From CAVPCY01 sp963770765 (GTDB lineage Bacteria; Actinomycetota; Coriobacteriia; Anaerosomatales; PHET01), in the NCBI GenBank assembly GCA_963770765.1, contig CAVYQS010000015.1, forward strand, positions 76,335 through 140,334: a DNA stretch of 64,000 nucleotides, given 5' to 3'. The notes under the pieces are model-generated. The model was not told the DNA's origin, did no database searches, and was given only the letters and a program-made list of their open reading frames with translations. The position numbers were made by a program, and so were the translations under genes. Positions 38,822 through 45,276 of this stretch are shown piece after piece; the first letter of the stretch is position 1; every line of letters begins with the position of its first letter.

Positions 38822-38907
38822 ACCGAACAAGCGCTTCAACCTGACGCGCACAAGGTTGTCTTGCGCCGGATGCGCACGGCGCGCAGGGTAAGCGCAACAC
38901 GTTAGAT
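38822..38907 (+). repeat. attC25 (type C)
   Basis: R'' ACCGAAC, R' GTTAGAT; GCGCTTCAACCTGACGCGC pairs with GCGCGCAGGGTAAGCGC. The spacer differs from all others. Length 86. Confidence 0.82.
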
Positions 38908-38956
38908 CGAACATGTCGCCGGCGCGCGGGGAGCCGATGCGCAACACGTTAGAGGG
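38905..38956 (+). repeat. Half attC abutting attC25
   Basis: ATCGAAC (38905-38911) and GTTAGAG (38950-38956) flank about 38 bases whose right part, GATGCGCAACAC, is the normal right end of an attC. The left arm is largely gone. It may be a truncated site left by deletion of a cassette. Confidence 0.5.
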
Positions 38957-39368
38957 AGTGGCTGTCACCGGTCGCGAGCAGGTGTACGCGCAGCCACTCG
39001 GCAAGTTGTCCCTCGTCGAGATCGCCTGAAGCCAGGCGGAGCATCACGTCGACCACATCGGCCTCCGACGCCTCGACTTCGAAGCCATTGAGCTCGGCGA
39101 ACACCGCCATCGTCACGAACGCGATCCGCTTGTTGCCGTCGTGGTAGGGGTGGTTGCGCGCGATCCCGTAGCCGTAAGCCGCCGCGAGTGCGGCGATGTC
39201 GGGAGCACTGCCGTAGGAGAACGCCTGGCGGGGTCGCGCGAGCGCGGATTCCAGGAGTCCCTCGTCGCGGATGCCGGGAACACCGCCATGCGTCGCGATC
39301 AGGTCCTGCTGGATGGCATCGACGGCAAGACGCCCCAGCCACCTCGGCTCGCCGCAGCCGTCCGCCAC
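38949..39368 (-). CDS. Cassette 26: Doc-type (Fic fold) toxin
   Basis: A 139-residue death-on-curing toxin: WLGRLAVDAIQQDLIATHGGVPGIRDEGLLESALARPRQAFSYG, then the Fic motif RNHPYHDGNKRIAFVTMAVFAELNG (HxxxxGNKR). Doc phosphorylates EF-Tu. The stop region reaches into the half attC at 38949-38956. It is transcribed against the array, and its GTG overlaps the antitoxin stop by 1 base. Confidence 0.93.
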   Translation of the reverse strand: MADGCGEPRWLGRLAVDAIQQDLIATHGGVPGIRDEGLLESALARPRQAFSYGSAPDIAALAAAYGYGIARNHPYHDGNKRIAFVTMAVFAELNGFEVEASEADVVDVMLRLASGDLDEGQLAEWLRVHLLATGDSHSL

Positions 39369-39595
39369 TACTTGGCCAGCTCTCTGAGCGCACCGCGGTA
39401 CTTGCGCGCCACCTTGCCGGCGATCGCAAGTGCCTCTTCGGTGTCGGGGTCGTAGGGGGTGATCAGGATCCCGCGCTCTGTCTCGATCGCGAAGACGGTG
39501 TCACCCGCTTCGAGCTTGAGTCTGTCTGCCATGTCTTTGGGCAGGGTCGCGCTGATGGACCCGCCGGCCCGCCTGAGCTTCATCGCTTGAGTCAT
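39368..39595 (-). CDS. Cassette 26: AbrB/MazE-type antitoxin
   Basis: A 75-residue swapped-hairpin AbrB protein: MTQAMKLRRAGGSISATLPKDMADRLKLEAGDTVFAIETERGILITPYDPDTEEALAIAGKVARKYRGALRELA. Doc toxins are commonly paired with such antitoxins as well as Phd. ATG 39595 follows GAGGAGG. Confidence 0.9.
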   Translation of the reverse strand: MTQAMKLRRAGGSISATLPKDMADRLKLEAGDTVFAIETERGILITPYDPDTEEALAIAGKVARKYRGALRELAK

Positions 39596-39623
39596 TTCGG
39601 CCTCCTCGGTGAGTCGTACCATA

Positions 39624-39641
39624 GTAGCATAGTTGTGCTAC
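39624..39641 (-). promoter_or_regulatory. Palindromic operator upstream of cassette 26 module
   Basis: GTAGCA (39624-39629) and TGCTAC (39636-39641) form an inverted repeat 29 bases before the antitoxin start, in an AT-rich stretch that should hold the minus-strand promoter. It lies next to attC26. Confidence 0.55.
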
Positions 39642-39643
39642 CC

Positions 39644-39727
39644 CTCTAACAAGCGCATCGAGCAGAACGCGTACGGTATTCTCGGAAGCAAGCGCATCGG
39701 CGTCTGCTCATGCGCAACACGTTGGAC
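39644..39727 (+). repeat. attC26 (type A)
   Basis: R'' CTCTAAC, R' GTTGGAC; arms GCGCATCGAGCAGAACGC and GCGTCTGCTCATGCGC; spacer GGTATTCTCGG, like attC2. Length 84. Confidence 0.9.
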
Positions 39728-39766
39728 GCAACAGGCCGAGTGGGCGGGCTGAGGCGGGGGGTACTG

Positions 39767-41092
39767 ATGCCGGGAATCCCGGATCGCTTCGTTGCCACGG
39801 GCGCAGACACCGCAATCGCCATCACCCGAGCTGCGGTGAAGCATCGGCTAGGCCTCTCACTGTCGTTGCCACGGGCGCACCTCGACGCTGACCGGCTCGC
39901 ACGTGCGGTTCGACTGTCGTTCGACGCAGAGCCTGTCGTCGGCTGTGCTTTCCGGACTGACGAGCGCAGGGCGTACTGGGAGCGCCTGCCGCACTTCGAC
40001 GGCACAACCATTTCGGTGCACGAGAATGTGGCAGATCCGGACGAGATGATGCGTTCCTTCCAAGCGGTTCCGTTGGAGGATGAGGGACCCCAAGCCGGTG
40101 TGGCGCTGTTCCGCGCAGCTGAGCGAGATGTTCTCGGCGTCAAGATCAGTCATGTAGTCGGTGATGGGCGAGCAGCCAAGCAGTACGCGTATCTCCTCGC
40201 CAGCATCTACTCCCGCCTGGGCGTGGACGCGGAGTTCGCGCCGGTGCCGAATCTGCGCACACGGCCCAGCGGACGAGACGTTTGGGCGAACCTCACTGCG
40301 TCGCAACGCCGCGAGGCTCGCAAGGCCAAGTCGTGGACAAGCCCCACATGGCCTGCGCCCGAATCCACGAGTGCGGGCACGGGCCTCACGTACCGATGGC
40401 TTACCTTGCCTCCTGAGCAGTTCGCCTTGTTGAAGGCCTATGGAGCGGACCGCGGATGCACAGTGAACGACATGATGCTCACCGCTGTCTTGCGCGCCTG
40501 CATCTCGCGTTTGAACCCGCCGGTGGGCGTCCCGCTGTCTCTCATGTACACGGCGGACCTTCGGCGCTATCTGCCGGATGCCGCCGGCCTCCCTGTCTGC
40601 AACCTCTCGATCTCGGGCTCCCTCGACATCGAGCGTGTCAACGACGAGTCCTTTGAGGACACACTGCGTCGGGTGCACCAACGGATGCAGCGGTGGGCGG
40701 AGATGTGCCACGGTGCGGGACCGCTCGCGAGCGCGGAGAGGGTTGCAGGCCTTGGATATCGCATCACGGAGCGCCTTCTGGGGCTCGCTTTTCGCGCTGG
40801 GGGCGCCTCGGACAAGTCGCCGCAGAAGACGTACCCATGGTTCACGAACATCGGCGTTGTCGATGATGCAAGGCTGCGCTTCGACGACGTTGCGCCCGAT
40901 TCCGGGTTCATGTTCGGGCCGGGGGCCGACGGGGTGAGCATCGTGCCCGTCGTCAGCACATACCGCGATGCCCTCACCGTCTGCATGGGGTATGGCGACT
41001 CGGACCAGAACACCCAGCTAGTAGAGGGGCTTCTCCGTTCCATCGCTGCCGAGATCACTGGCGCATCCGCGGTAGAGTGTGTTCAACGATGA
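39767..41092 (+). CDS. Cassette 27: condensation/acyltransferase (PapA-like) domain protein
   Basis: A 441-residue protein of the BAHD/condensation/WS-DGAT superfamily. VLGVKISHVVGDGRAAKQYAYLLASIYSRL contains the HxxxDG active-site motif. Also GCTVNDMMLTAVLRACISRLN, VPLSLMYTADLRRYLP and a late PWFTNIGVVDDARLRFDD, which correspond to the NDM.. and DFGWG-region features of PapA-like acyltransferases. Substrates unknown. ATG 39767 is preceded by GGCGGGGGG. Confidence 0.8.
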   Translation: MPGIPDRFVATGADTAIAITRAAVKHRLGLSLSLPRAHLDADRLARAVRLSFDAEPVVGCAFRTDERRAYWERLPHFDGTTISVHENVADPDEMMRSFQAVPLEDEGPQAGVALFRAAERDVLGVKISHVVGDGRAAKQYAYLLASIYSRLGVDAEFAPVPNLRTRPSGRDVWANLTASQRREARKAKSWTSPTWPAPESTSAGTGLTYRWLTLPPEQFALLKAYGADRGCTVNDMMLTAVLRACISRLNPPVGVPLSLMYTADLRRYLPDAAGLPVCNLSISGSLDIERVNDESFEDTLRRVHQRMQRWAEMCHGAGPLASAERVAGLGYRITERLLGLAFRAGGASDKSPQKTYPWFTNIGVVDDARLRFDDVAPDSGFMFGPGADGVSIVPVVSTYRDALTVCMGYGDSDQNTQLVEGLLRSIAAEITGASAVECVQR

Positions 41093-41140
41093 GATCGAGC
41101 TGACTCGCTTCGCTCGCAGCTCATCTCGCACACGTTCGGC
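41081..41140 (+). repeat. attC27 (compact, unrelated arms)
   Basis: R'' GTTCAAC and R' GTTCGGC at 60 bases spacing. GAGATCGAGCTGACTCG pairs with CGCTCGCAGCTCATCTC around a CTTCG-like turn, with one extra C. It shares no body sequence with types A-C, so this cassette probably arrived with its own site from another integron. Confidence 0.68.
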
Positions 41141-41146
41141 GTATCG

Positions 41147-41443
41147 CTAGTTCGCAGGGATCCAGCGGCCGAACTCCATCTTGGCCTTGAGTCCCTGCCC
41201 GCCTGACTGATTCTTGGCCTCGCGATAGCCCTGGCTCTTCGTCCACGCGTCGGCTGCCTCAGCCGACTCCCACCACGACATCGTCACGATCGTGAGCGGG
41301 TTGGTGACGTCGCGGGCAACGACGAGCTTCTCGAAGCCGGGCTGCTGCTCGTAGGCCGCGGTCATGCCCGGGGCCATCGAGATGAACTGCTCGGCCTCTT
41401 CGGGCGTGGACACGGTGTAGAGGGCGGTGCTGAGAATGGACAT
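41147..41443 (-). CDS. Antibiotic biosynthesis monooxygenase (ABM) domain protein
   Basis: A 98-residue dimeric ferredoxin-like protein: MSILSTALYTVSTPEEAEQFISMAPGMTAAYEQQPGFEKLVVARDVTNPLTIVTMSWWESAEAADAWTKSQGYREA. The GFxxLxVxRxxxNP...VxxWES.ExAxAWxxSxxY pattern is the ABM/YgiN fold. It may be a quinol monooxygenase or heme-handling protein. Transcribed after the MarR gene; SD AAAGGTGG. Confidence 0.87.
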   Translation of the reverse strand: MSILSTALYTVSTPEEAEQFISMAPGMTAAYEQQPGFEKLVVARDVTNPLTIVTMSWWESAEAADAWTKSQGYREAKNQSGGQGLKAKMEFGRWIPAN

Positions 41444-41473
41444 CGGTGCCACCTTTCTGATCGGGATGTGCCT

Positions 41474-41917
41474 TCACTGGCGGTCGTGTGCAGCCCTGGA
41501 CAGCAGGGTAGAGAGCGTTCGGACCTCATCGTCGTTCAAGCTCTGGAACAGGGCTGCCGCTTGAGCGACCCGCGCCTGGTCGAAGAACGCGTACAGCATC
41601 CGGCCGTGGTCGGTCAGAGCGATTCGAGTCCGGCGCCGATCCTGGGGGTCGCTGCTGCGCGTGAGGATCCCGGCTTCGGCCAATCCGTCGACGAGCTGGG
41701 TCACGGCGCTGACGGATGTCCCCAACCGCGCCGCCAGCCCACTCGCGGTCGAGCCGCTCTCGCCGGCGAGAGCCACCTCGTGAACGAGGATCCCCTGCGA
41801 CGCCGTGACGCCGCAGGGAGGCCGTTCGTCCGAAGTGGACTTCCGTTCGATCCGCCTGAGCTCGAGAAGCGCATCACTCACGGCGCGAAGGTCTTGCTGT
41901 CTCGCGTCTTGTTCCAT
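41474..41917 (-). CDS. MarR-family transcriptional regulator
   Basis: A 147-residue MarR: AVSDALLELRRIERK, CGVTASQGILVHEVALAGESGSTASGLAARLGTSVSAVTQLVDGLAEAGILTRSSDPQDRRRTRIALTDHGRMLYAFF. The winged helix with DPQDRR is clear. It is divergent from the LURP-one gene and 30 bases upstream of the ABM gene, so it likely controls both. ATG 41917 preferred over TTG 41935. Confidence 0.93.
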   Translation of the reverse strand: MEQDARQQDLRAVSDALLELRRIERKSTSDERPPCGVTASQGILVHEVALAGESGSTASGLAARLGTSVSAVTQLVDGLAEAGILTRSSDPQDRRRTRIALTDHGRMLYAFFDQARVAQAAALFQSLNDDEVRTLSTLLSRAAHDRQ

Positions 41918-41951
41918 GGAGCTCAGGATACGCAACTCGTGTGCCAGTGTG

Positions 41952-41962
41952 TAAGATACTTA
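41952..41962. promoter_or_regulatory. Inverted repeat in MarR/LURP-one divergent promoter
   Basis: TAAG-ATA-CTTA lies in the only AT-rich stretch between the divergent marR-like and LURP-one genes, inside GTGTGTAAGATACTTAAC. Likely binding site of the MarR protein for autoregulation. Confidence 0.55.
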
Positions 41963-41991
41963 ACTAAACGGCACAAGCGAAAGGAGTACCG

Positions 41992-42492
41992 ATGGAACCG
42001 GCACCGGCAGGCATGACGCGCTTCATCGTCAAGAGCACGTTCGGCATGGGGCGCGACTTCGAGATCCTGGACGAGAACGAACAACGGGCATACTTCGTCG
42101 ACGGGAAGTACGGCATGCGCCCCGCTGCCGAGGTGCAAGACGCCGACGGCACGATCGTCTACAAGATACGCGGCCACCTGATGGGAATCCCCAAGAAGGT
42201 CACCATCCTGGACGCGGACGACAAGGAACTCGCAACGATCAAGAGCAAGTTCTTCTCGCCGATCAAGAGCAAGATGGATCTCGAGACGGTCGACGGCCGA
42301 AGCTGGCACCTCGAGGGCAACCTGATCGAAAGGGAGTACTCGGTCACGTCCGAAGGCGAGATCATCCTCAACATCACGCAGAAGTGGGTGACGGTCCGAG
42401 ACGCCTACACGATGGATGTTGCCGAGTCGGTCCCGCCCGCACTGGCCGCAGCGATGATCTGGGCCGTTGACGCTTTCAGAGAGCAGCGGTAG
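41992..42492 (+). CDS. LURP-one-related/scramblase-like protein
   Basis: A 166-residue Tubby-like beta-barrel protein: TRFIVKSTFGMGRDFEILDENEQRAYFVDGKYGMRPAAEVQDADGTIVYKIRGHLMGIPKKVTILDADDKELATIKSKFFSPIKSKMDLETVDGRSWHLEGNLIEREYSV, ending TMDVAESVPPALAAAMIWAVDAF. Fits the LURP-one-related family, seen in Gram-positive bacteria; biochemical role unknown. ATG 41992 follows AAAGGAG. Confidence 0.88.
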   Translation: MEPAPAGMTRFIVKSTFGMGRDFEILDENEQRAYFVDGKYGMRPAAEVQDADGTIVYKIRGHLMGIPKKVTILDADDKELATIKSKFFSPIKSKMDLETVDGRSWHLEGNLIEREYSVTSEGEIILNITQKWVTVRDAYTMDVAESVPPALAAAMIWAVDAFREQR

Positions 42493-42562
42493 GCGCCGTT
42501 CGATCAGAGGGTAGAATCGACTGAACGCGCATCGGCGTCTGCTCATGCGCAACACACTGGGC
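42493..42562 (+). repeat. attC28 (degenerate)
   Basis: The right part is typical: GGTAGAATCGACTGA, GCGCATCGGCGTCTGCTCATGCGCAACAC, but the core has changed to ACTGGGC. No R'' or left arm can be found. A worn-out site. Confidence 0.65.
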
Positions 42563-42625
42563 ACAAGGCGTGCCGCAGCGCTGCCCGGCGGAGGACATGC
42601 GACAGCAGGGACGCGAAAGGGGCCG

Positions 42626-43141
42626 ATGATGCAACCTGGGGGGATTCGCGCTCTCGCCATTCTCTCGGCCCTTGTCATTGCTCTCGGATCGACAGGATGC
42701 AGCCGCCCCTCGTCGTCGACCTTCCGCCCCGGAGACATCCGGGACACGGGAGAGGCCGTCCGTTCAGCTGGACCGCGACTGTCAAACGTTGCAAGCCTGC
42801 CTGTAGATGTCTCTGGCAAGGGGACGATTCAAGGGACTCCGACGGGCGAAGCGGTGTTTGACCGCACGAGCGGCAGCTTCGGACTCGTCCTTGACCCTGC
42901 GCCCACCGGACTCCCGGCTCGCACGACTGTCGACGTTGCAATCGATCGTTCGACGAAAGCCTATCGCGATGGTCGGCCGATCGGCGATCCTGTCGAATCG
43001 ATGGGCGACGACGCCGGAGGCCACAAGGCCGATCCGTCCATGGCGGCAACGGTCAAGGTGCGGTACTCCATCGACAACGGAGTGGTGCTCGCTGAACGGC
43101 TGGACCTATCCGACGTGTTCCCGGCCGACGTCGCACCCTGA
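42626..43141 (+). CDS. Cassette 28: predicted lipoprotein
   Basis: A 171-residue protein: MMQPGGIRALAILSALVIALGSTGCSRPSSSTFRPGD with lipobox GSTGC. Mature part: LSNVASLPVDVSGKGTIQGTPTGEAVFDRTSGSFGLVLDPAPTGLPARTTVDVAIDRSTKAYRDG, ending KVRYSIDNGVVLAERLDLSDVFP. No family recognised. ATG 42626 after CGAAAGGGG. Confidence 0.68.
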   Translation: MMQPGGIRALAILSALVIALGSTGCSRPSSSTFRPGDIRDTGEAVRSAGPRLSNVASLPVDVSGKGTIQGTPTGEAVFDRTSGSFGLVLDPAPTGLPARTTVDVAIDRSTKAYRDGRPIGDPVESMGDDAGGHKADPSMAATVKVRYSIDNGVVLAERLDLSDVFPADVAP

Positions 43142-43146
43142 CCTCT

Positions 43147-43206
43147 GCCCAACAAGCACATCAACCCAGAGCGCATCGGCGTCTGCTCATGCGCAACACG
43201 TCAGGC
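43147..43206 (+). repeat. attC29 (left arm deleted)
   Basis: R'' GCCCAAC, then AAGCACATCAACCC, then a normal type A right half (GCGCATCGGCGTCTGCTCATGCGCAACAC) and a mutated R' GTCAGGC. Only 60 bases; the halves do not pair well. It looks like a type C left end joined to a type A right end. Confidence 0.7.
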
Positions 43207-43221
43207 ACAACGGAGGTGCTC

Positions 43222-43701
43222 GTGGGCGGAATCAAGACGCACGGCACAGACGACAGCGTCGATGCCTTCATCGGTGCGATCACCGACGATGCCCGGCGCG
43301 AGGACTGCTTGACACTCCTCGCCCTCATGAAGCGGGCGACCGGTGAGGAGCCCCGGGTCTGGAGCTCGGGCCTTCTGGGATTCGGCACCTACCACTACAA
43401 GTCGTCGAGCGGGCAGGAGGGCGACTGGTTCCCGGTCGGCTTCGCTTCTCGCAAAGCGGCGATCACCGTCTATCTTGGGTTGGAGCTCGATTCGCTCGCG
43501 GAGTCGCTCGGTCGTCTCGGGAAACACACGACCGGCAAGGGCTGCATCTACATCAAACGGCTCTCGGATGTCGACCTCGAGGTTCTCGATCAGCTCGTGA
43601 CTGAGGCGTACGCTCGCAGACCTGAGGGGGCACGTGCGCTTGCTGATGCCAACCACGTCAGCACGATCGCGACGACGGATTCGGGGGAGCAGACCAGTTG
43701 A
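43222..43701 (+). CDS. Cassette 29: DUF1801 family protein with attC-derived tail
   Basis: A 159-residue protein: KTHGTDDSVDAFIGAITDDARREDCLTLLALMKRATGEEPRVWSSGLLGFGTYHYKSSSGQEGDWFPVGFASRKAAITVYLGLELDSLAESLGRLGKHTTGKGCIYIKRLSDVDLEVLDQLV. This is the DUF1801/YdhG fold. The last 25 residues (RRPEGARALADANHVSTIATTDSGEQTS) are read from a decayed attC at 43618, so the original stop was probably just upstream. GTG 43222 follows GGAGG. Confidence 0.85.
   Translation: MGGIKTHGTDDSVDAFIGAITDDARREDCLTLLALMKRATGEEPRVWSSGLLGFGTYHYKSSSGQEGDWFPVGFASRKAAITVYLGLELDSLAESLGRLGKHTTGKGCIYIKRLSDVDLEVLDQLVTEAYARRPEGARALADANHVSTIATTDSGEQTS
43618..43664 (+). repeat. attC30 remnant inside the DUF1801 reading frame
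   Basis: GACCTGAGGGGGCACGTGCG and CTTGCTGATGCCAACCACGT followed by CAGCA correspond to the right half of attC20 with about one change in five. The left half is not recognisable. Confidence 0.55.
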
Positions 43702-44357
43702 ACGCGCTCGAGCGACAGGTCAGAGCTGCTGTCATCCAGACGCTTCGCGACACGGGTCGCGCGCCCACCGCTGCGACCATCGGCAGACTGCTCGACGCGG
43801 ACGCTTCGAGCGTCTCATCGGCACTTCACTCGCTGGCGGATCGGCATCGACTGGTCCTCATGCCGGATGGCGAGAGCGTGCGGATGGCGCATCCGTTCTC
43901 GGCCATCGAGTCGGACTTCGTTGTGACCATAGGCGGGAGAATCTGGTTCGCCAACTGTGTATGGGACGGTCTGTCGATCCTTGCACTTCTTGGGGATGGC
44001 GCGCTCGAGACGCATTCGCCGGCCACCGGCGAACAGATCATGCTCACGGTCGATGATGGGCTGGTCTACGGCGATGCGATCGTTCATTTCCTCGTTCCTG
44101 CGAGGCAGTTCTGGGACGACATCGTTTTCACTTGAGCGAACATGACGGCTTTCCGGTCGGAAGCCGACGTGTTCTCGTGGTTGGAGGCGACCGGGCGCAG
44201 TCTTGGTGCGCTCGTAGGCACCCAGACGCTCTACGACCTCGGGCGCGACTGGTACCGAACTCGGATGGATCTCGATTGGCAGCCAGCGACGGCCGCCGAG
44301 GCTACGGCCTTGTTCGCCAAGCACGGCCTGATAGGTGAGTTCTGGTCGCTGGCGTGA
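43698..44357 (+). CDS. Alkylmercury lyase (MerB)-like protein, probable selenoprotein with in-frame TGA
   Basis: A 219-residue MerB-family protein if TGA 44133-44135 is read through. The N-terminus is a MerB-type winged helix (RQVRAAVIQTLRDTGRAPTAATIGRLLDADASSVSSALHSLADRHRLVLM). WFANCVWD has Cys87 and Asp90, matching catalytic Cys96 and Asp99 of MerB. The sequence then runs FWDDIVFT-TGA-ANMTAFRSEADVFSWL, placing the TGA (codon 146) at MerB Cys159. The C-terminus (TLYDLGRDWYRTRMDLDWQPATAAEATALFAKHGLIGEFW) stays in the same frame with family character. A SECIS-like hairpin follows. TTG start 43698. Alternatives: nonsense mutation or sequence error. Confidence 0.78.
44138..44174 (+). promoter_or_regulatory. 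Candidate bacterial SECIS element
   Basis: GAACATG (44138-44144) pairs with CGTGTTC (44168-44174). After an A/A mismatch, CGGC (44146-44149) pairs with GCCG (44163-44166). T44150 is left as a bulge; TTCC (44151-44154) pairs with GGAA (44159-44162); GGTC (44155-44158) is the apical loop. In the E. coli fdhF SECIS the bulged U lies 15 and the GGUC loop starts 19 bases after the UGA; here they are at 15 and 20. Confidence 0.75.
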
Positions 44358-44363
44358 GCGAGG

Positions 44364-44447
44364 TGCTGACAAGCGCATCGAGAGGACACCGCAAGGTCAG
44401 GATCGTCCCGACGCGCCTGAATGCCGCTCATGCGCGACCCGTTGGGA
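44364..44447 (+). repeat. attC31 (type B, mutated)
   Basis: R'' TGCTGAC (TAAC changed to TGAC), R' GTTGGGA; arms GCGCATCGAGAGGACACCGC and ATGCCGCTCATGCGC; spacer GGTCAGGATCGTCC. Length 84. Confidence 0.8.
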
Positions 44448-44589
44448 CGACGGAGGGCGCCGGCCTTCACGAGCCCCGAGCAGCTCGCGTATAGCCGCCC
44501 CTCTGGGGCGCGTCCGTCCGTGCCTTCGTTTGGAGACGACTTGAAGACTCGATCCGACTTCCGGCTGGGCGGCTGACGATTCGTGTGCA
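44448..44589 (+). other. Interval between attC31 and attC32 without a clear gene
   Basis: The 142 bases between the two sites hold only a possible short reading from GTG 44519 (VPSFGDDLKTRSDFRLGG). It may be the remains of a cassette whose gene was deleted. Confidence 0.5.
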
Positions 44590-44672
44590 TCCTGACAATG
44601 GCATCGGGCAGAACGCCAGACGGTGGACTGACCTGAACGCGCTCGGCTTCTGTTCATGCGCGACACGGCCAG
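44590..44672 (+). repeat. attC32 (type A, mutated)
   Basis: R'' TCCTGAC; body TGGCATCGGGCAGAACGCCAG, GGTGGACTGACCTGA, CTCGGCTTCTGTTCATGCGC; R' lost (CGGCC). Many single changes against attC11. Confidence 0.72.
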
Positions 44673-44729
44673 AGGGTAGAATCGACCCGAGAGCGTGTGG
44701 GCGTCTGCTCACGCGCCTCGCTGTCGGGC
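44671..44729 (+). repeat. attC33 (right half only)
   Basis: GGTAGAATCGACCCGAGAG, then GTGTGGGCGTCTGCTCACGCGC and a lost core (CTGTCGGGC). Directly adjoins attC32, so a cassette between them has been deleted. Confidence 0.6.
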
Positions 44730-44748
44730 CCGTCTGGAGGCGGTAGGC

Positions 44749-45180
44749 ATGGCAACCAGTCCTCTGCGGTCGCGATCCCTGCTCGCAGCGTGCGTTGCCC
44801 TTGTGGTCGCAGTCGCCTTGGTCGTGGCGGTCGGTGTGATCCCACAGGTCCGCGCCGCAAACGTTCCAAACATCAGCCCTGAGAGTGCGGTGCCAGCGTT
44901 CTGGGTGAGCGTCGGCCTGCACCTTCTCGCGGCACTGGTTCTTGTGCTGGCTGCCATGCTGTCCAAGGGTCGGAGCAAGATCTCGACTATCGTCCTCGTC
45001 GTGACGGGTATCGCGATACTGCTCTTCGGATTCCTCCTCAGCGACGCTGCACTCGCGTTCCGCCAGGCAGGGCCCTCGCTGCGGACGGTCACGACGCTTC
45101 TCGTCCTGTGTGTTGCAGCAGATCTCCTAGCCGGGGCGCTGACTATCGCGACAGCTTTCCTCCGACCGGCGAGGGCCTGA
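44749..45180 (+). CDS. Membrane protein, unknown
   Basis: A 143-residue protein with four helices (LLAACVALVVAVALVVAVGVIPQVRA; FWVSVGLHLLAALVLVLAAML; ISTIVLVVTGIAILLFGFLLSDAALAF; VTTLLVLCVAADLLAGALTIATAFL). ATG 44749. The end overlaps attC34. No family recognised. Confidence 0.7.
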   Translation: MATSPLRSRSLLAACVALVVAVALVVAVGVIPQVRAANVPNISPESAVPAFWVSVGLHLLAALVLVLAAMLSKGRSKISTIVLVVTGIAILLFGFLLSDAALAFRQAGPSLRTVTTLLVLCVAADLLAGALTIATAFLRPARA

Positions 45181-45260
45181 CAGGCGCCTCCAGGAGGACG
45201 CCTCGAGGTAGACTGCGGAGGTGAGGCGCTCGTCGCTGCTCGCGCGCAACAACGCTAGAC
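45175..45260 (+). repeat. attC34 (type A, mutated)
   Basis: R'' GCCTGAC, R' GCTAGAC; CGCCTCCAGGAGGACGCC and CGTCGCTGCTCGCGCGC; spacer AGGTAGACTGCGGAGGTGAGGCG, as in attC5. Length 86. Confidence 0.78.
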
Positions 45261-45276
45261 GGACGGAGGCCGCTTG

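Noticed and set aside
43698..44135. A complete 145-residue protein ending at TGA 44135 plus a separate 71-residue protein from ATG 44142
   Set aside because: Both lie in one frame and together cover a single MerB-family protein, with the TGA at a catalytic column. Reading them as two genes ignores this.
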